Shown: positions 23,501-33,565 of the stretch, in pieces
Layout: the number at the start of each line of letters is the position of its first letter
Position numbering within the stretch: position 1 is the first letter of the stretch
Assembly (NCBI GenBank): GCA_025617745.1
Contig: CM046853.1
Span: 14,489,174 to 14,553,173 of the forward strand
DNA: 64,000 nt
Direction: 5' to 3'
Source: Heliocidaris erythrogramma
Lineage: Eukaryota > Echinodermata > Echinoidea > Camarodonta > Echinometridae
Translations under genes and position numbers: made by a program
Notes under the pieces: generated by a model
The model's input: only the letters and a program-made list of their open reading frames with translations
Databases searched by the model: none
Told to the model about the DNA's origin: nothing

Positions 23501-26500
23501 TTTTTGGGGATAGTTTATGTGCGCTCTAGCAGTCACATTTCTCAACGGATTTCATTCAAATTTTGCATGAAGGTGTCTCTTGGTGTAATCTAAAACCTAT
23601 AGTTTTTGGTGATGCTGCCACCAGTGTCCCGTCTTTTATGGGGCCAAAGGTCATAAACCACTTAATTAATACTGGGTGCTTGTGTATTCATGTTTTCATA
23701 TTTTTTATTAAAATTTGCAGTACATTTCTTCATTGTTGATGATTTAGAGTACTCCAAAACGTTTATCAAATACAAAGCTGGGCCAGCAAACGACTACTAG
23801 AACAATTCATTCACTGGTATCAATTACAGGTAATTAAACAGTAATTAAGGAAACACTAACCAGGAACTAAAATATGTTCATTCAATTAGTATATGGACGA
23901 TTCCCTCACATTCCCTTAGGCTTAAATAGTCATAATTGACTGACATAGGCCTAAAAACAAAAAAAACAAACACAAACAAACTTCATTTCAAAATAATCGG
24001 TATTACATGTATCTATTTCGAGGTGCCATCGTATTTGTCTGGTTATGTTGACAAATATGAGGTGCCTTTCGAATGTTTTGATTGACACAACAGTCACAAG
24101 ATACCGACCACAAGAGGGCAGCAAATATGCTGCATGAAGTAAGGTCACACATTAACTGGGCGTTGTGGCGTGCGCCTGTAATCCAGCTACCAGTGGAAGT
24201 TATAAACTGATTCAGTGGACCCAGGTTCGAGACTGAGTCACGTCTTTCGGATGGTGACGTTAAAGTAGAACGTTAATGATTTTAAAGTGATTGAGTAACT
24301 TTGTGGAGGATTGATAAAATCTGAGCTTTCTGGCCTTACATGTTATCAGTGTATGTAATATGGTGTAAAATGAAGCCCATGTGGAAAAAAGCACTTCAAA
24401 ATCATCATGTGCTTCACAAAAGTAAACATATGCAAGTGACCGGAAAATGCCAGACTCATTTTCCCCATTGACTCAGTGTTAGACTAAAGCGTATGGCCAT
24501 ACGCTTTCGTAAATGGGAGTATTCAGTCGCAGATATCTTAATAATAGCATTATATATTTGAAAACCTTTCTATGCCTGGCTATTTATTTATCATTCTGAA
24601 CATCATTATACAAGACAGATATCAATATTCAACAATTTATTAAATCAAGCCTCCACAAAGTTACTCAATGCCTTTAAATATTGGCTTAATACTTATTATT
24701 GCATAGATGGCATAAATTAAACAAGGTTATCCAAATTCAACGCTTGGAAACATTTGAAGTAATGATTATTATCAATTATAAAACGGTAAAATACAGCCCC
24801 CGATATAGCAGCTGAAGAGCTCCTCGAACGCTGCTGAGATATGTGACGACACACCCTGGACCAGTCCTGTCTAAGCAGACGATGTCCCATAACATCTTAC
24901 ACATTTTTCAGAGCCTATTTTGTCATCTCCTCTTCACTTATTTCTCTTCCTTCACTAGCGTCAGTCTTAATGTTAGTCTGTTGCCTCACTCTTAACTTCG
25001 TGTATGGTATTATTTTGTTGAAAAATGCAGCGTTAAAAAAATAAAGGAATCAGTCACTTGTAAACAAAATAAGACGCCATTGTATTTTCAGTTGCTTGCA
25101 CCGGGGCATGTTCGGCGTTTCAAGAGGGAACGAATACCATCCTGCTATTATTCGGAGGGCTTTTCAATTTGAAAGTGGGGTTTATTTCATTGATCATTGA
25201 CCCTTCTCCTATGTATTTACAATCAAACGGTTTTAGCTATCAGAATCAGTTTCACTTTCCCTTTATAATGGTGTGAAATAAGGTCATGTTTAAATACACC
25301 AAACTCTTTATAATTTGATAAATATTTGCATTGCAATTACGTTCATTCATTATAGGACGTCGTCTGCTTAAGCAGGATCGATCCCGAGTGTGACGACATC
25401 AAAACATTGCTGCTATTGCCACTGGTAGTTACTAGTACAAGAGTTCATATCTTGTAAGTAACATACCAAGGTCAAATAGTTAAACTGGTTATACTGGTTT
25501 TCACTGGTCTATTAAAGTGATTGGACTTTTCGAAATTTCTTTCTGGTGTACCATCAAACGGTGAAAAAACCATGGTTTTACAATGGGCCAATAACCATCC
25601 ATGGTTTTGCAATCAAAGCAAAAAAAAGTTTTAAAAGTTAAAAAGTTAAAAAGCTATGGTTAATCCACGGTTTTACCATGGTTAAAAAACCATTGTTAAA
25701 CAATGGTTTTACCATGATTTTGGCTGTAAAAGCATGGTTATACCGTAGTTTTGGTTGTAAATCCATGGTTCTACCGTGGATTTGATTGTAAAACCATGGT
25801 GATACCGTGGTTTTGTTTGTAAAAGCCATGGTTCTACCGTGGATTTGATTGTAAAACCATGGTTATACAGCGGTTTTGGTTGTAAAACCATGGTTTCACC
25901 GTGGTTAAACCACAAGAAAACCACAGTGAAACCATGGTTTTACCGTACCGTGGAACCATGTTTTTTTTTACAAGGAATCTATCAAAATAGGTTTTCTATA
26001 CACGACACTGTATTCCACATTTTACTTTCCTATAAAGACCACTTTTCTTGTATCCCTGGAGCACTCTTCAGACACTGTCATGATGTGGATAAATAGATAT
26101 TTTGTAACTTCTCAAATTTCCTTTGAACCAAACTTGGCAAACACTTTCCTAGAACAGTACTCATTGGAACATGAAAAAAAACCTGTACCTTATTACCACC
26201 TGCATACAGTGACCACTTTTCTTTTCTCCCCTGAGCCGTCTTTATACCCAAGTTTTACTGTAATACTGTGGATAAACAAAGTTTTTGTATAATCTTAATT
26301 TTGGTGTGGTATAGGCACTCCAATGGCAGTGTGTCATTTAAGTAATGGAGCACAAATTACTGTTTTATCTTATCTTTAGGATATTGCAACCCTGATTCGT
26401 ATTTCTGTAAGCATCCTGTGCAACATGTCAACCACTCCTGCTAACCGACACCTGTTCAGGGAAGAGGATGTGGCTGAAAAGATGCAGCCGTATCTGGAGG

Positions 26501-29500
26501 GTGACCCCTTTCTTAAAACCATCTGTATGATAACCCTTGCATATATAGTTGAGGAGGGGCAGGAAGATACTTTGATAAAAAATGAAACAGGCAAGTATGA
26601 TTGGTATTTAGATCGTAATATGGGCTGTTAATCTGAGACTAAAGTCACTAAATTCTCTGTTTGCAATGCTAGAATTTTGCATTTGGCCAATATGGCCTAG
26701 TGGAATTACATGTACATTGTTATGCTCATAGGATGGGTTATGTGTTGTCCATTTGGGTGAGTATATTTGTCACATAGTAACTTAAGCTGTATCAGATCTT
26801 TGTAGGTTACAGTCTGTTAATATGTTATATTGTGTACCTTGTCGTTGTATTTCGTGGATAGATAGGGAAAGTTACAAAAGAAATGAAAATGATTATCACA
26901 GACGGGGATAGCATATTGAGCTGCTGACAATGAGCAAATAATTGTATCATTGTGATTTGATTATTAATCTGATTATTATTTTTTGATTTATTGGATTATT
27001 TTACAGATACAATTGAATACCTGGTAGGTATCCTTCGAGATGCACTCAAGAGTCCTGACAAAAGGTATCGAGGGTTGTCTGACCGAGAGATAGCTCGGGC
27101 TTTAGGCAGGTTAGCTGTCCATGATAGTAATAAATGCAAGGTAAATCCTGATGGCCAATGCCGTCATCTATAATTCTTTATGCTCGTGCAATAGACCTTC
27201 TTTATGGCAAATGAAAAGGGTTAAGCATTATCTTTCTTAATGCAATTTTGTCATTTGTGAATCATTTGAGGGGGAATTTTTTAATGATGCTTTGAAAACT
27301 TGGCTTTGTTCAATTCTGCATTAATTTGTTTTGACTTTTTTGAAGAAATGGTATTTAAATGTTTTTACAAAAATAATCTTATATTTGTATATTTATTTAT
27401 AATGTATAATTTTATCCCCCGTATTTATTTTGTTTATTTTTCAATTAGCATATAAAACCTGATCAGCAGTGCAGGCTAAGGAGGGTCAATGTTGACAAAT
27501 ATTTTTGACTTGGTACAAATAAGATTTAAGTGATTCTGGGACATCATACTGTGAACTTAAACAAACAAGTATGTTCTTGGTATACTTCCTTTTACATGCA
27601 CACTTTGCAAATACTAATTCTTGTAATTAACAGATCATTGAAGCAGGAGGGCTCCCTCTCCTTTACAAGATGTTAAAGGATAGGAGTACAGATACCCAGG
27701 AAGCTGCTGCCAATACCATCTGGAATCTGGCTTTCTCGGATAATGTCTGTCAGAAAATCTTTGAAAATGAGGACTGTTTAAAGCTCCTCGAGTCACTCAC
27801 TCAATCTGCTGACTGTAATGTATCAGATGCTGCAAAAGGGGCATTATGGGTGATTACCAAGGGGCGTGCCAAACCAGGGGAGAAAGAAGTACAGGCTGAA
27901 GAAATGCAAGGTAAGAGGAACTTTAAGAGATAAATTTCCAAAACTGCAGTTGAAAATTTAGATTTGTTTGTCTTTAAGAAGAAATTGAGAATTATGATAA
28001 ACTGCTATTTAAGTTTGTAATTTATGTGCAATTTAGAGAGGAGTACCTTACACTTTGAATGTATTCAGTAAAATCCACTCATATTTGGAGATTCCTTTTG
28101 AAAAACATATGCATTAAATAATCTTTTTAAGCTCTTTAAAACTGTTCATAATTTCATATATTTGGAGTATATTGTTGATTATTTCATCTTGTTTAAAAAC
28201 AGCAGAAGAGAAATTACAGGGTTCTTCACACATCATGATCAGCTACCAGTGGGGATCACAGCCTGTAGTTCTCAAGATAAGAGATGCTCTCAAGGTAAAA
28301 GTCATTGAATGACTGTTCACCTTTCATTTTCAGTAATGTAAGGTTTCCCTCAAGCTTTCACTGATCTGTTTCTCTTAAATTTCTGCTTTCATTAAAACCA
28401 ACATGATATCAGAATGGACTTCCCCTTTAACAAATAAATTGTATTTGTACTGTCTCATGACATGTCCTATTGCATCCTTAATAGTTAGATATGTGAGGTA
28501 GCTTTATAGTGAAATGCAATGGTGCGTAAAGACACGGGAAAGACGCAAAGAGCCAAATTGCTTGTTTTGTATGTTCATCTAAAATCACAATCAGTTTTAT
28601 CCAGTGGCGGATCCAGGATTTCATGACCGGGAGGGCATGAAGGTTTGTCAACTTTTGGAAAAGGTATTGTTTTGGTCTCGCCAGCTTCTCGAAAAGTCGC
28701 TCAGTGGGGGGGGGGGGGGGGGGGGGCTTCGACAAAATTTTTTTTTTTTTCGCCAGACCTTCAAAATTCGGTCAGTGGGGGGGGGGGGGTTATGGGGGTT
28801 CAGTTTCCCCTCCATAATTCCCTGACCAGTAAAAAAAAAAAAAAAAAAAAAAAAAATCCGCCACTGTTATCTGTATAAAAGTTTTCAAATTATTTTGCTT
28901 AAAAATGTTCATAGAGTTAAATATTAATTCTACATCCTAATATTTTGGTTCTGCCTACAGTTTTAGAATGAAATTATGATTTTAAATCATTTTGTCATAT
29001 GCATCTTTCCCGTGTTCTTAGGCACTATGTTTGGCTAAGCTACCTCATGTCTGTGTGTATTATAAGCTGATTTTAATAAATATTTCCGTACATGAGAGGT
29101 TTCTACATAACTTTATTTTTTCATGACCTGACCCCCTACCTATTTCAGGCTGCTGGCTATGAGGTGTGGGTTGATGTTGACCTTATGCATGGCTCTACAC
29201 TGCAAGCAATGGCAGAAGCTGTTGAGAAGTCATGTGTTGTTCTTATGTGCATTTCAGAGAGATACAAGGAGAGCCCTAATTGCAGAACTGGTATGTCAGC
29301 ATGTTGTGCCACTTAGATTCTGCTTTACAATATTTTGTACACTCTCTTTCTATTGTGACCTCTTTCCCATCATGCTCTCTTTAAACCATTGCACAGTTTA
29401 ATACACCATAGTGTATTGCATGATGTCTGAGAAAGTGGACCATGATTATAACTTTTCACCATTTTTTCAACCGATGCAATAAAACAATTACCTAATTTGT

Positions 29501-31703
29501 ATAATTTACTAGTAGTGCCCTTTTACCAAAGATTTGCGCAACTTGTGTAATCAATTGTGATGATTGTGGTAAGAGCATTCATTTATTTTTTCATGGGTGA
29601 TTTAGCTCTAGAAAGCTGTAAAATTACTTTGGAAAACCCAGAGGGGGGAAAAACAACCCCAAAATGAACCAAAATGAATTTTCTTAATTATAAAATATCA
29701 CATTTACTATAGAAATTAAAAAGATGTGTAAACCCCAAAACATTTTTGTTGTACTCCCTCTAAATATAAACAGAAGCAGAATATGCATTCCAGCTTCACA
29801 AGAGCATCGTTCCTGTCATGATGGAGGAGTATTACCAACCTGATGGATGGCTAGGTATAATACTAGGAGCTAAATTCTACATGGACTTCTCTGGAAAGCT
29901 AGATCGAGAAGAAGAGATGGTCAAGCTGCTAAAAGAAGTAGAGACACATGCCCAAAGAGCTAAGGTTACTGATGTGACAGGTGAGACTGGGGAGCGTTTC
30001 ATCAAGTGTTTGTCAGTGATTTTTACTGATAACTGTTATAAGCTACTGAAATCCTTGCATCTGATTGGCTGAGTGCAAATTTGTCACTTGATGAAAAGTT
30101 CCCCTGAGTTCAAGACCTCCAGCATGTGGGAATGTCTTTTTAGACGAAGTTGGAAACATGACGAAAGTTTGACAATATCTTTTAAACTATCATTTACCTT
30201 CATCAATATACATTCATGTACTGCAAGTCCACAATTTTCTAAATATCAAATGTACTGTAAAATATTTTTGGCTGTGAAAAAATGATTCCAAGGAGTCAAA
30301 TTTCTGTTTAGAAACACTAAAGGAGGATTGTTTTGCTTGAAACATTGCAGTGTGATTTGTTAAAATGTAGTATAATTCTTACTGTAACATCAGGTTTACA
30401 AACAAATCCAAATACATTACAAACATGACTTCATGAGAAAAGTTTCTGGTTTCCTTTGTCATTGTTCGTCTTGATCAAAACTGTGTTATGTGCACAATGC
30501 ATTTCAAAGCTATATTCTACTGTGATACAGTGGAACCTCGTTATAACAAACTCTTGTTATAACAAGGTAATTTTGCCGATCCCACTTCTTTGTATTCCAT
30601 TGTTTTCTAGCCCTGATATAACAAGGTTTCAATATGAAGAGGTAATTTCCTTGGTGCCAAGGAGTTTGTTGTAACGAGGTTTCACTGTATTCATATTTTT
30701 TAAATCTTGGGTTATTATGTGAAGAATATTGCGATTGCCACAGTGTTTGATTTATGACTCATCCTCTATCTCTCTTTTTCATTTTCAGAAACTGTGAGCA
30801 AAACAGAAAGAAAAGAAGGAGCAGCAGTTACAAGGTCATATTCCCAGTCGAACAGCTCCTCAAAAGTCTTGAGTTGGTCGAAGGAACAGGTTCATGACTG
30901 GCTTAAATATACAGGACTTGATAAGTACGACCAAAGATTCAATGCAGTTTATGTGTGAATTTTAGTAGCAAATGACTGATACATGTACATTTGAACATAT
31001 ATAATCAAGAGCATTGTAATTTCATTGAGAATTTTGAAGGGGGGATCCACCCCACATATTTGGCACAATATGTTCATAGAAATTTTCTTTCTGCAGTGAG
31101 TTGTCATGAATTTGAGTCACACGCATCATTTGATACAAAAAACTTACCAAAATTTCAACCATTGTTAACTGCACACTGAAGCAATTTTCATGCACATTCT
31201 GAACAGGCACATCCCCGTAATGTGGATTGTATACATGTAGTGTGCAGAATCGTATGTAAATTTGATTACTGGTAGCTATAGTCCTGAAACTATTTAAAGA
31301 TATTGATATGATATTGGCTTATTTACTGTAAGAGGCTCCATCAATTATCATAATTCGTCACTTATGGCAAGTTTCCTTGGGAACATTATCTGATTTTCTT
31401 CAGGTGTTAGACAGGGGTGAGACCACACAAATAACCCTGCCTTTTTGCTGGTCCAGGTAGTTCAACTGAACGTTTATGCACTTAAATTTCAGGATTGTGG
31501 TCTTTTTGTTTTCCTTGACACTCGTCTACAGGTGGAGACAATCACTGCAGGGATCTGATGGAACCTTCTTGTTTAATCTTCACAAACTTCGCCTGGAAGC
31601 TCCAGAATTCTTCTACAGCTCCATCCAAGATGATCAAGGTCTCCAGAAATTGACAGAAATTTTCAAGTTCACTGAAGCTCTTGAGACCGTAATAAAAGAG
31701 TAA
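14552..31703 (+). CDS. ARM repeat - TIR - SAM domain protein (SARM1-like parts in a different order)
   Basis: Exons: 14552-14746, 15706-15911, 26380-26590, 27007-27140, 27634-27910, 28203-28294, 29149-29290, 29774-29980, 30789-30924, 31532-31703 (stop TAA). All join in frame. From the Met at 14575 the product is 582 aa; an earlier exon could extend it, since the exon enters after one base of a codon. Residues about 60-333 are helical ARM-type repeats (for example GGLPLLYKMLKD, ANTIWNLAFSDN, DAAKGALWVI). Residues 341-455 are a TIR domain: HIMISYQWGS, GYEVWVDVDLMHG, VVLMCISERYKES, then NCRTEAEYAF, where E412 or E414 lies where NAD-cleaving TIR domains keep their catalytic Glu. A GWLGIILG motif follows. 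Residues 508-580 fit a SAM domain (LSWSKEQVHDWLKYTGL, DGTFLFNL, then a final helix). SARM1 is ARM-SAM-SAM-TIR, so the order differs. NADase or immune/cell-death signalling is inference. Exon 4 ends at a GC donor (GCAAGT, 26591). Exon 7 has a CAGCAG tandem acceptor. Further exons inside the 10.5 kb intron 15912-26379 cannot be excluded. Confidence 0.85.
14778..15324. mobile_element. MITE with TTAA at both edges
   Basis: Left end TTAAAGGGAAAGTCTACCCT and right end AGGGTAAAATTTCCCTTTAA are inverted repeats. Inner segments (ACAGATCAGTGAA against TTCACTGATCTGTTC; CTTGCGAGCTCC-type pairs around 14948 and 15150) continue the long palindrome. TTAA at 14778-14781 and 15321-15324 suggests a piggyBac-type TTAA target. 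Sits in the intron between the first two coding exons found. A single end of the same family lies at 28355-28431. Confidence 0.75.
15972..16071. repeat. Long near-perfect hairpin
   Basis: A 43-base arm starting GGAGATACCAGGAAATGTTG pairs with its reverse complement ending CATTTCCTGGTATCTCC, with one mismatch and a loop of about 13 bases (GAGTCGAAGACGA). A looser outer palindrome (CTGGCCTT / AAGATAAGCCAG) extends it. Lies in intron 3 of the ARM-TIR-SAM gene. Probably a foldback repeat; a small-RNA precursor is possible but unproven. Confidence 0.75.
16348..16505. mobile_element. Non-autonomous hAT element with intact 8-bp target duplication
   Basis: Starts CAGTGGCGGATC and ends GGATCCGCCCCTG. 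Flanking direct repeats GTTCAGCA are identical at 16340-16347 and 16506-16513. The CAGTGGCG-type end and 8-bp duplication are typical of hAT transposons. No transposase inside. Confidence 0.85.
16600..16863 (+). repeat. About 160-bp tandem repeat family A (host of the Helentron-like insertion)
   Basis: Units share CACATTTCTCAACGGATTTC, TTGTATGGAGGTGT, ATCTTGGT, AACCTATAG, GATGCTGCC and CGTCTTTTATAGGGTCAAAG. The unit is interrupted at 16863 by the Helentron-like element and resumes at 17287 (GGTGATGCTACC). An uninterrupted copy is at 23296-23655. Confidence 0.75.
16864..17286 (+). mobile_element. Helentron-like non-autonomous element (pearl/HINE type)
   Basis: Left end holds a hairpin (CCTCCGCCCACC, GAA, GGTGGG..CCGGAGG) and a 14-base subterminal repeat TTTATGCCTCCGCC at 16863-16876. 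Its inverted partner GGCGGAGGCATAAA is at 17241-17254. The 3' end has the perfect palindrome CGACCGCGCGCGGTCG (17258-17273), nine bases, then CTAG (17283-17286) followed by TT. A GTCC/GTGC microsatellite (16917-16995) and one truncated 170-bp unit lie between. The family A copy at 23598-23620 gives the empty site (ATAGTTTTTGGTGATGC), showing insertion into a T run with no target duplication, as expected for Helentron-type rolling-circle elements. Confidence 0.8.
17393..18715 (+). repeat. 170-bp satellite array with a 511-bp higher-order repeat
   Basis: The phrase GAACTGATTAGATTTTGGGG recurs at 17418, 17588, 17759, 17929, 18099, 18270, 18440 and 18610, a period of 170-171. Variants between (ATAGAAAG, ATACGAAG, GTTACCGTATACGAAG) repeat in groups of three, so 17588-18098 and 18099-18609 are two copies of a 511-base higher-order unit. 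Each unit also carries CGTTACCGCGATATCTCAAG and GGTCAAAGGTCAGAGGTCAC. It is the internal satellite of the Helentron-like element beginning at 16864. Confidence 0.85.
18752..18999 (+). repeat. Second copy of the Helentron-like 3' end plus its flank
   Basis: Matches 17140-17386 almost base for base, including the subterminal repeat (18851), the CGACCGCGCGCGGTCG hairpin (18868-18883), CTAG (18893-18896) and about 100 bases of family A flank after it. Beyond 18999 the sequence turns unique (GAATTGCTGACTG), whereas the first copy turns into the satellite at CGAACTTGG. Indicates a segmental duplication or assembly join within the array. Confidence 0.8.
19204..20470 (-). mobile_element. Crypton tyrosine recombinase (broken copy)
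   Basis: Minus-strand frames run 20470-20048, 20075-19800 and 19839-19204 in three phases, so the copy carries two small frameshifts. The N-terminal part (MAASSSSGSLGSKF, then NTKKATRHAVAIFCEYLKEMG and a KASLANVLSKFYVEARK stretch) resembles the N-terminal domain seen beside Crypton and ZMYM2/QRICH1-like recombinase domains. The catalytic part shows CRRGRENLREL (first Arg), TNHCLRATC (HxxR), VSGHANETSLASYTG (His and the Tyr nucleophile). A Ser/Thr-rich tail follows. A segment expected after YKTATLK appears missing. Cryptons are DNA transposons using a tyrosine recombinase and lacking terminal inverted repeats, so the ends cannot be fixed. No reverse transcriptase is seen, which argues against DIRS. 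Lies antisense in intron 3 of the ARM-TIR-SAM gene. Confidence 0.8.
20935..21137. repeat. Foldback element with a tRNA-like 3' half in its loop
   Basis: Arms of about 65 bases (20958-21024 and 21067-21134) containing ACTCCCAGTGTTAAAGATCG are near-perfect reverse complements. The loop holds GATGACAGGTTCGAATCCCG, with the same perfect B box as the units at 8187-9205, but the A-box half is gone. Same family as that block, in compact hairpin form. Confidence 0.8.
21287..21735 (+). mobile_element. LINE fragment: end of a non-LTR reverse transcriptase
   Basis: Translation gives PHLLYCNIAWGHTF, then FVQLQLLPLINWF, then HNYNTLRKNCVHQPYVRTQ, WNSLPPEIK and LSSFK in order. This is the well-known C-terminal pattern of CR1/Jockey-like LINE reverse transcriptases (IYCNxxWG, LQxLP, YNTRxxxxxHxPxxRT, WNSLPxxIK, SFK). 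It carries in-frame stops and a frame change and has no 5' part, so it is a dead 3' piece. Confidence 0.75.
21988..22857. mobile_element. Nested MITEs: outer element split by an inner one
   Basis: Outer ends GACCCGATTTACACCAAAAG (21988) and GGTGTAAATCGGGTC (ending 22857) are inverted repeats. Between them, at 22061-22797, is a second long palindrome starting TTAAAGGAAAGTCCAGTCC with arms sharing GACAAATTGGCAACTCAGTC, TTGTGATGTCAT and TTCTTATTAGTTGTCCGAT. The inner one resembles the TTAA MITE at 14778-15324 only at its very end. Confidence 0.7.
23296..23655 (+). repeat. Family A repeat, uninterrupted copy
   Basis: Begins with CCCCCTGGCAAAATGCCGG, then two units of about 160 bases sharing CACATTTCTCAACGGATTTC and CGTCTTTTAT with 16600-16863. 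At 23598-23620 it preserves the empty site of the Helentron-like insertion seen at 16864. Confidence 0.7.
24153..24262 (+). repeat. 7SL-like SINE fragment
   Basis: GGGCGTTGTGGCGTGCGCCT, GTAATCCAGCTAC and CCAGGTTCGAGACTG follow the order of the 5' Alu domain of 7SL RNA (GGGCGxxGTGGCG, CCTGTARTCCCAGCTAC, then a B-box-like GGTTCGA). It then passes into GTCTTTCGGATGGTGACGTTA, a tail I associate with echinoderm SINEs. Too divergent and too short to be the 7SL gene itself. Confidence 0.5.
24283..24680. mobile_element. MITE-like inverted repeat
   Basis: Left arm ATTGAGTAACTTTGTGGAGG near 24290 and right arm CCTCCACAAAGTTACTCAAT near 24652 are exact reverse complements, continuing loosely to about 40 bases. 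No coding sequence. Confidence 0.65.
24681..25551. other. Intronic sequence, nothing identified
   Basis: Part of intron 3 of the ARM-TIR-SAM gene. No exon-like open frame flanked by splice signals and no element ends were recognised. Confidence 0.4.
25552..25972. repeat. AACCATGGTT / ACCGTGG array
   Basis: Irregular tandem repeat of ACCATGGTT alternating with TACCGTGG and GATTGTAAAACCATGG, with units near 42 bases in the best part (25715-25900). The motif is itself palindromic, so open frames appear on both strands; they are not genes. Confidence 0.75.
28602..28866. mobile_element. Non-autonomous hAT-like element
   Basis: Begins CAGTGGCGGATCCAGGAT and ends ATCCGCCACTG, matching the ends of the element at 16348. 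Flanks GTTTTATC and GTTATC give an imperfect duplication differing in a T run. Interior holds two G runs, two GTCGCTCAGTGGGG-like blocks and an A run. In the intron between TIR-encoding exons 7 and 8. Confidence 0.65.
30528..30687. mobile_element. MITE with TA target, pogo/Tigger-like ends
   Basis: CAGTGGAACCTCGTTATAAC at the left and GTTGTAACGAGGTTTCACTG at the right, each bordered by TA (30526-30527, 30688-30689). The ends resemble pogo/Tigger CAGTxxAACCTCG termini. Intronic. Confidence 0.7.
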
Positions 31704-32622
31704 ACGATGAATGAATTGTAATAAAACAACCTAAAATTCTGAATATGGATAGAATTGGGAAGAATTGTGGAGAGCATTTGATTTTAAAATGGTCTAACAT
31801 ATGGTAAAGGGAAAGTATATGTTCATATGAAAATAATTCAGAAAACACATGAATGACTGGTGTCATTAACCAAAGTTTAGGATCACCGATACAATATGCA
31901 TTAACCTGAAGAAAAACAAAACTTTATTTAATCAATCATAGCAGCTTCAATGTGTAATCTTCAGTGTGTAACCTTAGTATCGTTAATTAAATAGTCATTT
32001 GACTCCAGATCCATGATTTGATATGTTAACAGTCTACCACTTTATATTGAATAATTTTCTACACTGCATGGTCATCAAAAGGAGCAATTTTTTTCCTCTG
32101 GTCAAAAAGTTGGACATCTTCTTGAAACTTTAAAATGGCATTGTTCACAGCATACAGTCTTGCTGCAAGCAATCCTCTTGCTAATTTGACATTCTTTGTA
32201 GCCCATTTGATAAAGGGTCAATATTTAGTTCCTTTGAACCTGACTTAGATTGGAATTGTTGTTATTACCTAAGTCATGCTGCATTGACATAAAATGTCAT
32301 ACAAGAACTGCCTTTAAAAAGCAGTCATCCAAATGGGCTCATATAGCACTGCTCTGATGTTATGGTCCTTAGTAAAAAAAAGGGGGGATGTTATGTAGTC
32401 ATTCATTGAGAAAATGTAATGCAGTCCTTTTGCGGAAATGAAAAAAAAAAATATACATAATATATATGTTAAATGAAGTGGTCTTGAAGTAATGAAAAGT
32501 TGAACATTCACTGAATTCCTTCACAGTAATAAAGATACAGTACTTATCAGTATACATGTACATGTACTGCCCATTGTAATCCAACAGCGTAATAGACAAC
32601 AATTGGTTTGATAATACATGTA

Positions 32623-32798
32623 CAGTAGATACTCAGTATAACGAAGTCCTTGGGAGCATTAAAATTACCTTGTTATAGCAGGAATCTCGTTATATCAGGT
32701 TAAAAAAACAATAGAATATAAAGAGTTGGGACCAGAATATTACCTTGTTATATCAGGAATATTGTTTTATCAGACCTCTTTATACTGAGTTTCTACTG
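32623..32798. mobile_element. MITE with TA target, second pogo-like copy
   Basis: CAGTAGATACTCAGTATAAC and TATACTGAGTTTCTACTG ends, bordered by TA, with the internal TTATATCAGG phrases typical of the copy at 30528. Lies in the long 3' untranslated region of the ARM-TIR-SAM gene. Confidence 0.65.
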
Positions 32799-33539
32799 TA
32801 TTAGAAAATTTACAGTTATTTACATATCTATGTCATGTTCTTTCCACAAGGGTAATGAAAAAAGATGAACAATGGGAAAGTAATGTGATGAATGCAAAAA
32901 CATATACAGTGTATTTGTGTACGTGTATGCAGTGATATGAAAGTAAAAGTGTTTTTTTTCACAAACAGAAAACATGATGTGAGATTTAAACAAGTACTGG
33001 CATGGTAATTACAAAATGAACATTATTTTGCATTGCATTTCAATATCATGTCCAGATCTGCTTTCATTTCCAGATTTTACTTTTATATGAACATTAGAAA
33101 ATATATAATAATGATGGTGCAATTGTACATTAGTGTGAAAATGATGCCAAATAACAATTAATTAGCATTCCACATAAATACCTCACTCAAAATGCCTTTT
33201 AAACATAATCATTAGCATTCATTTGTCAATGTTTAAAATTAGGAGGATTAATGTCTTGAAGTGCAATTATATATACCTGTACATTAACTTTTTTTGGGGG
33301 GGGGGAGAGAAAATTATATATGACACCAAAAACAATATGTTAAATGAACTTTATAGTTAATCAGCTGAAAATTTTAGCTATAATGTACATGTTACTAAAG
33401 TGAACTTATTTTTTACTGAGAAGTGATAAGTCCATGTATTTAAGATTATAAATGATTTTTAGAATTTTATCTAGTATTAAATGTACATGTATTTTGTAAA
33501 CATATATTTTCATTTTCCATACACAAACTGCCTTTATGC

Positions 33540-33545
33540 AATAAA
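33540..33545 (+). terminator. Poly(A) signal of the ARM-TIR-SAM gene
   Basis: AATAAA, followed by a GT-rich stretch (TGGTGTGTCCTGTGTTG, 33560-33576). Would give a 3' untranslated region of about 1.85 kb after the stop at 31703. Confidence 0.5.
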
Positions 33546-33565
33546 GATGAAAACTGCCATGGTGT

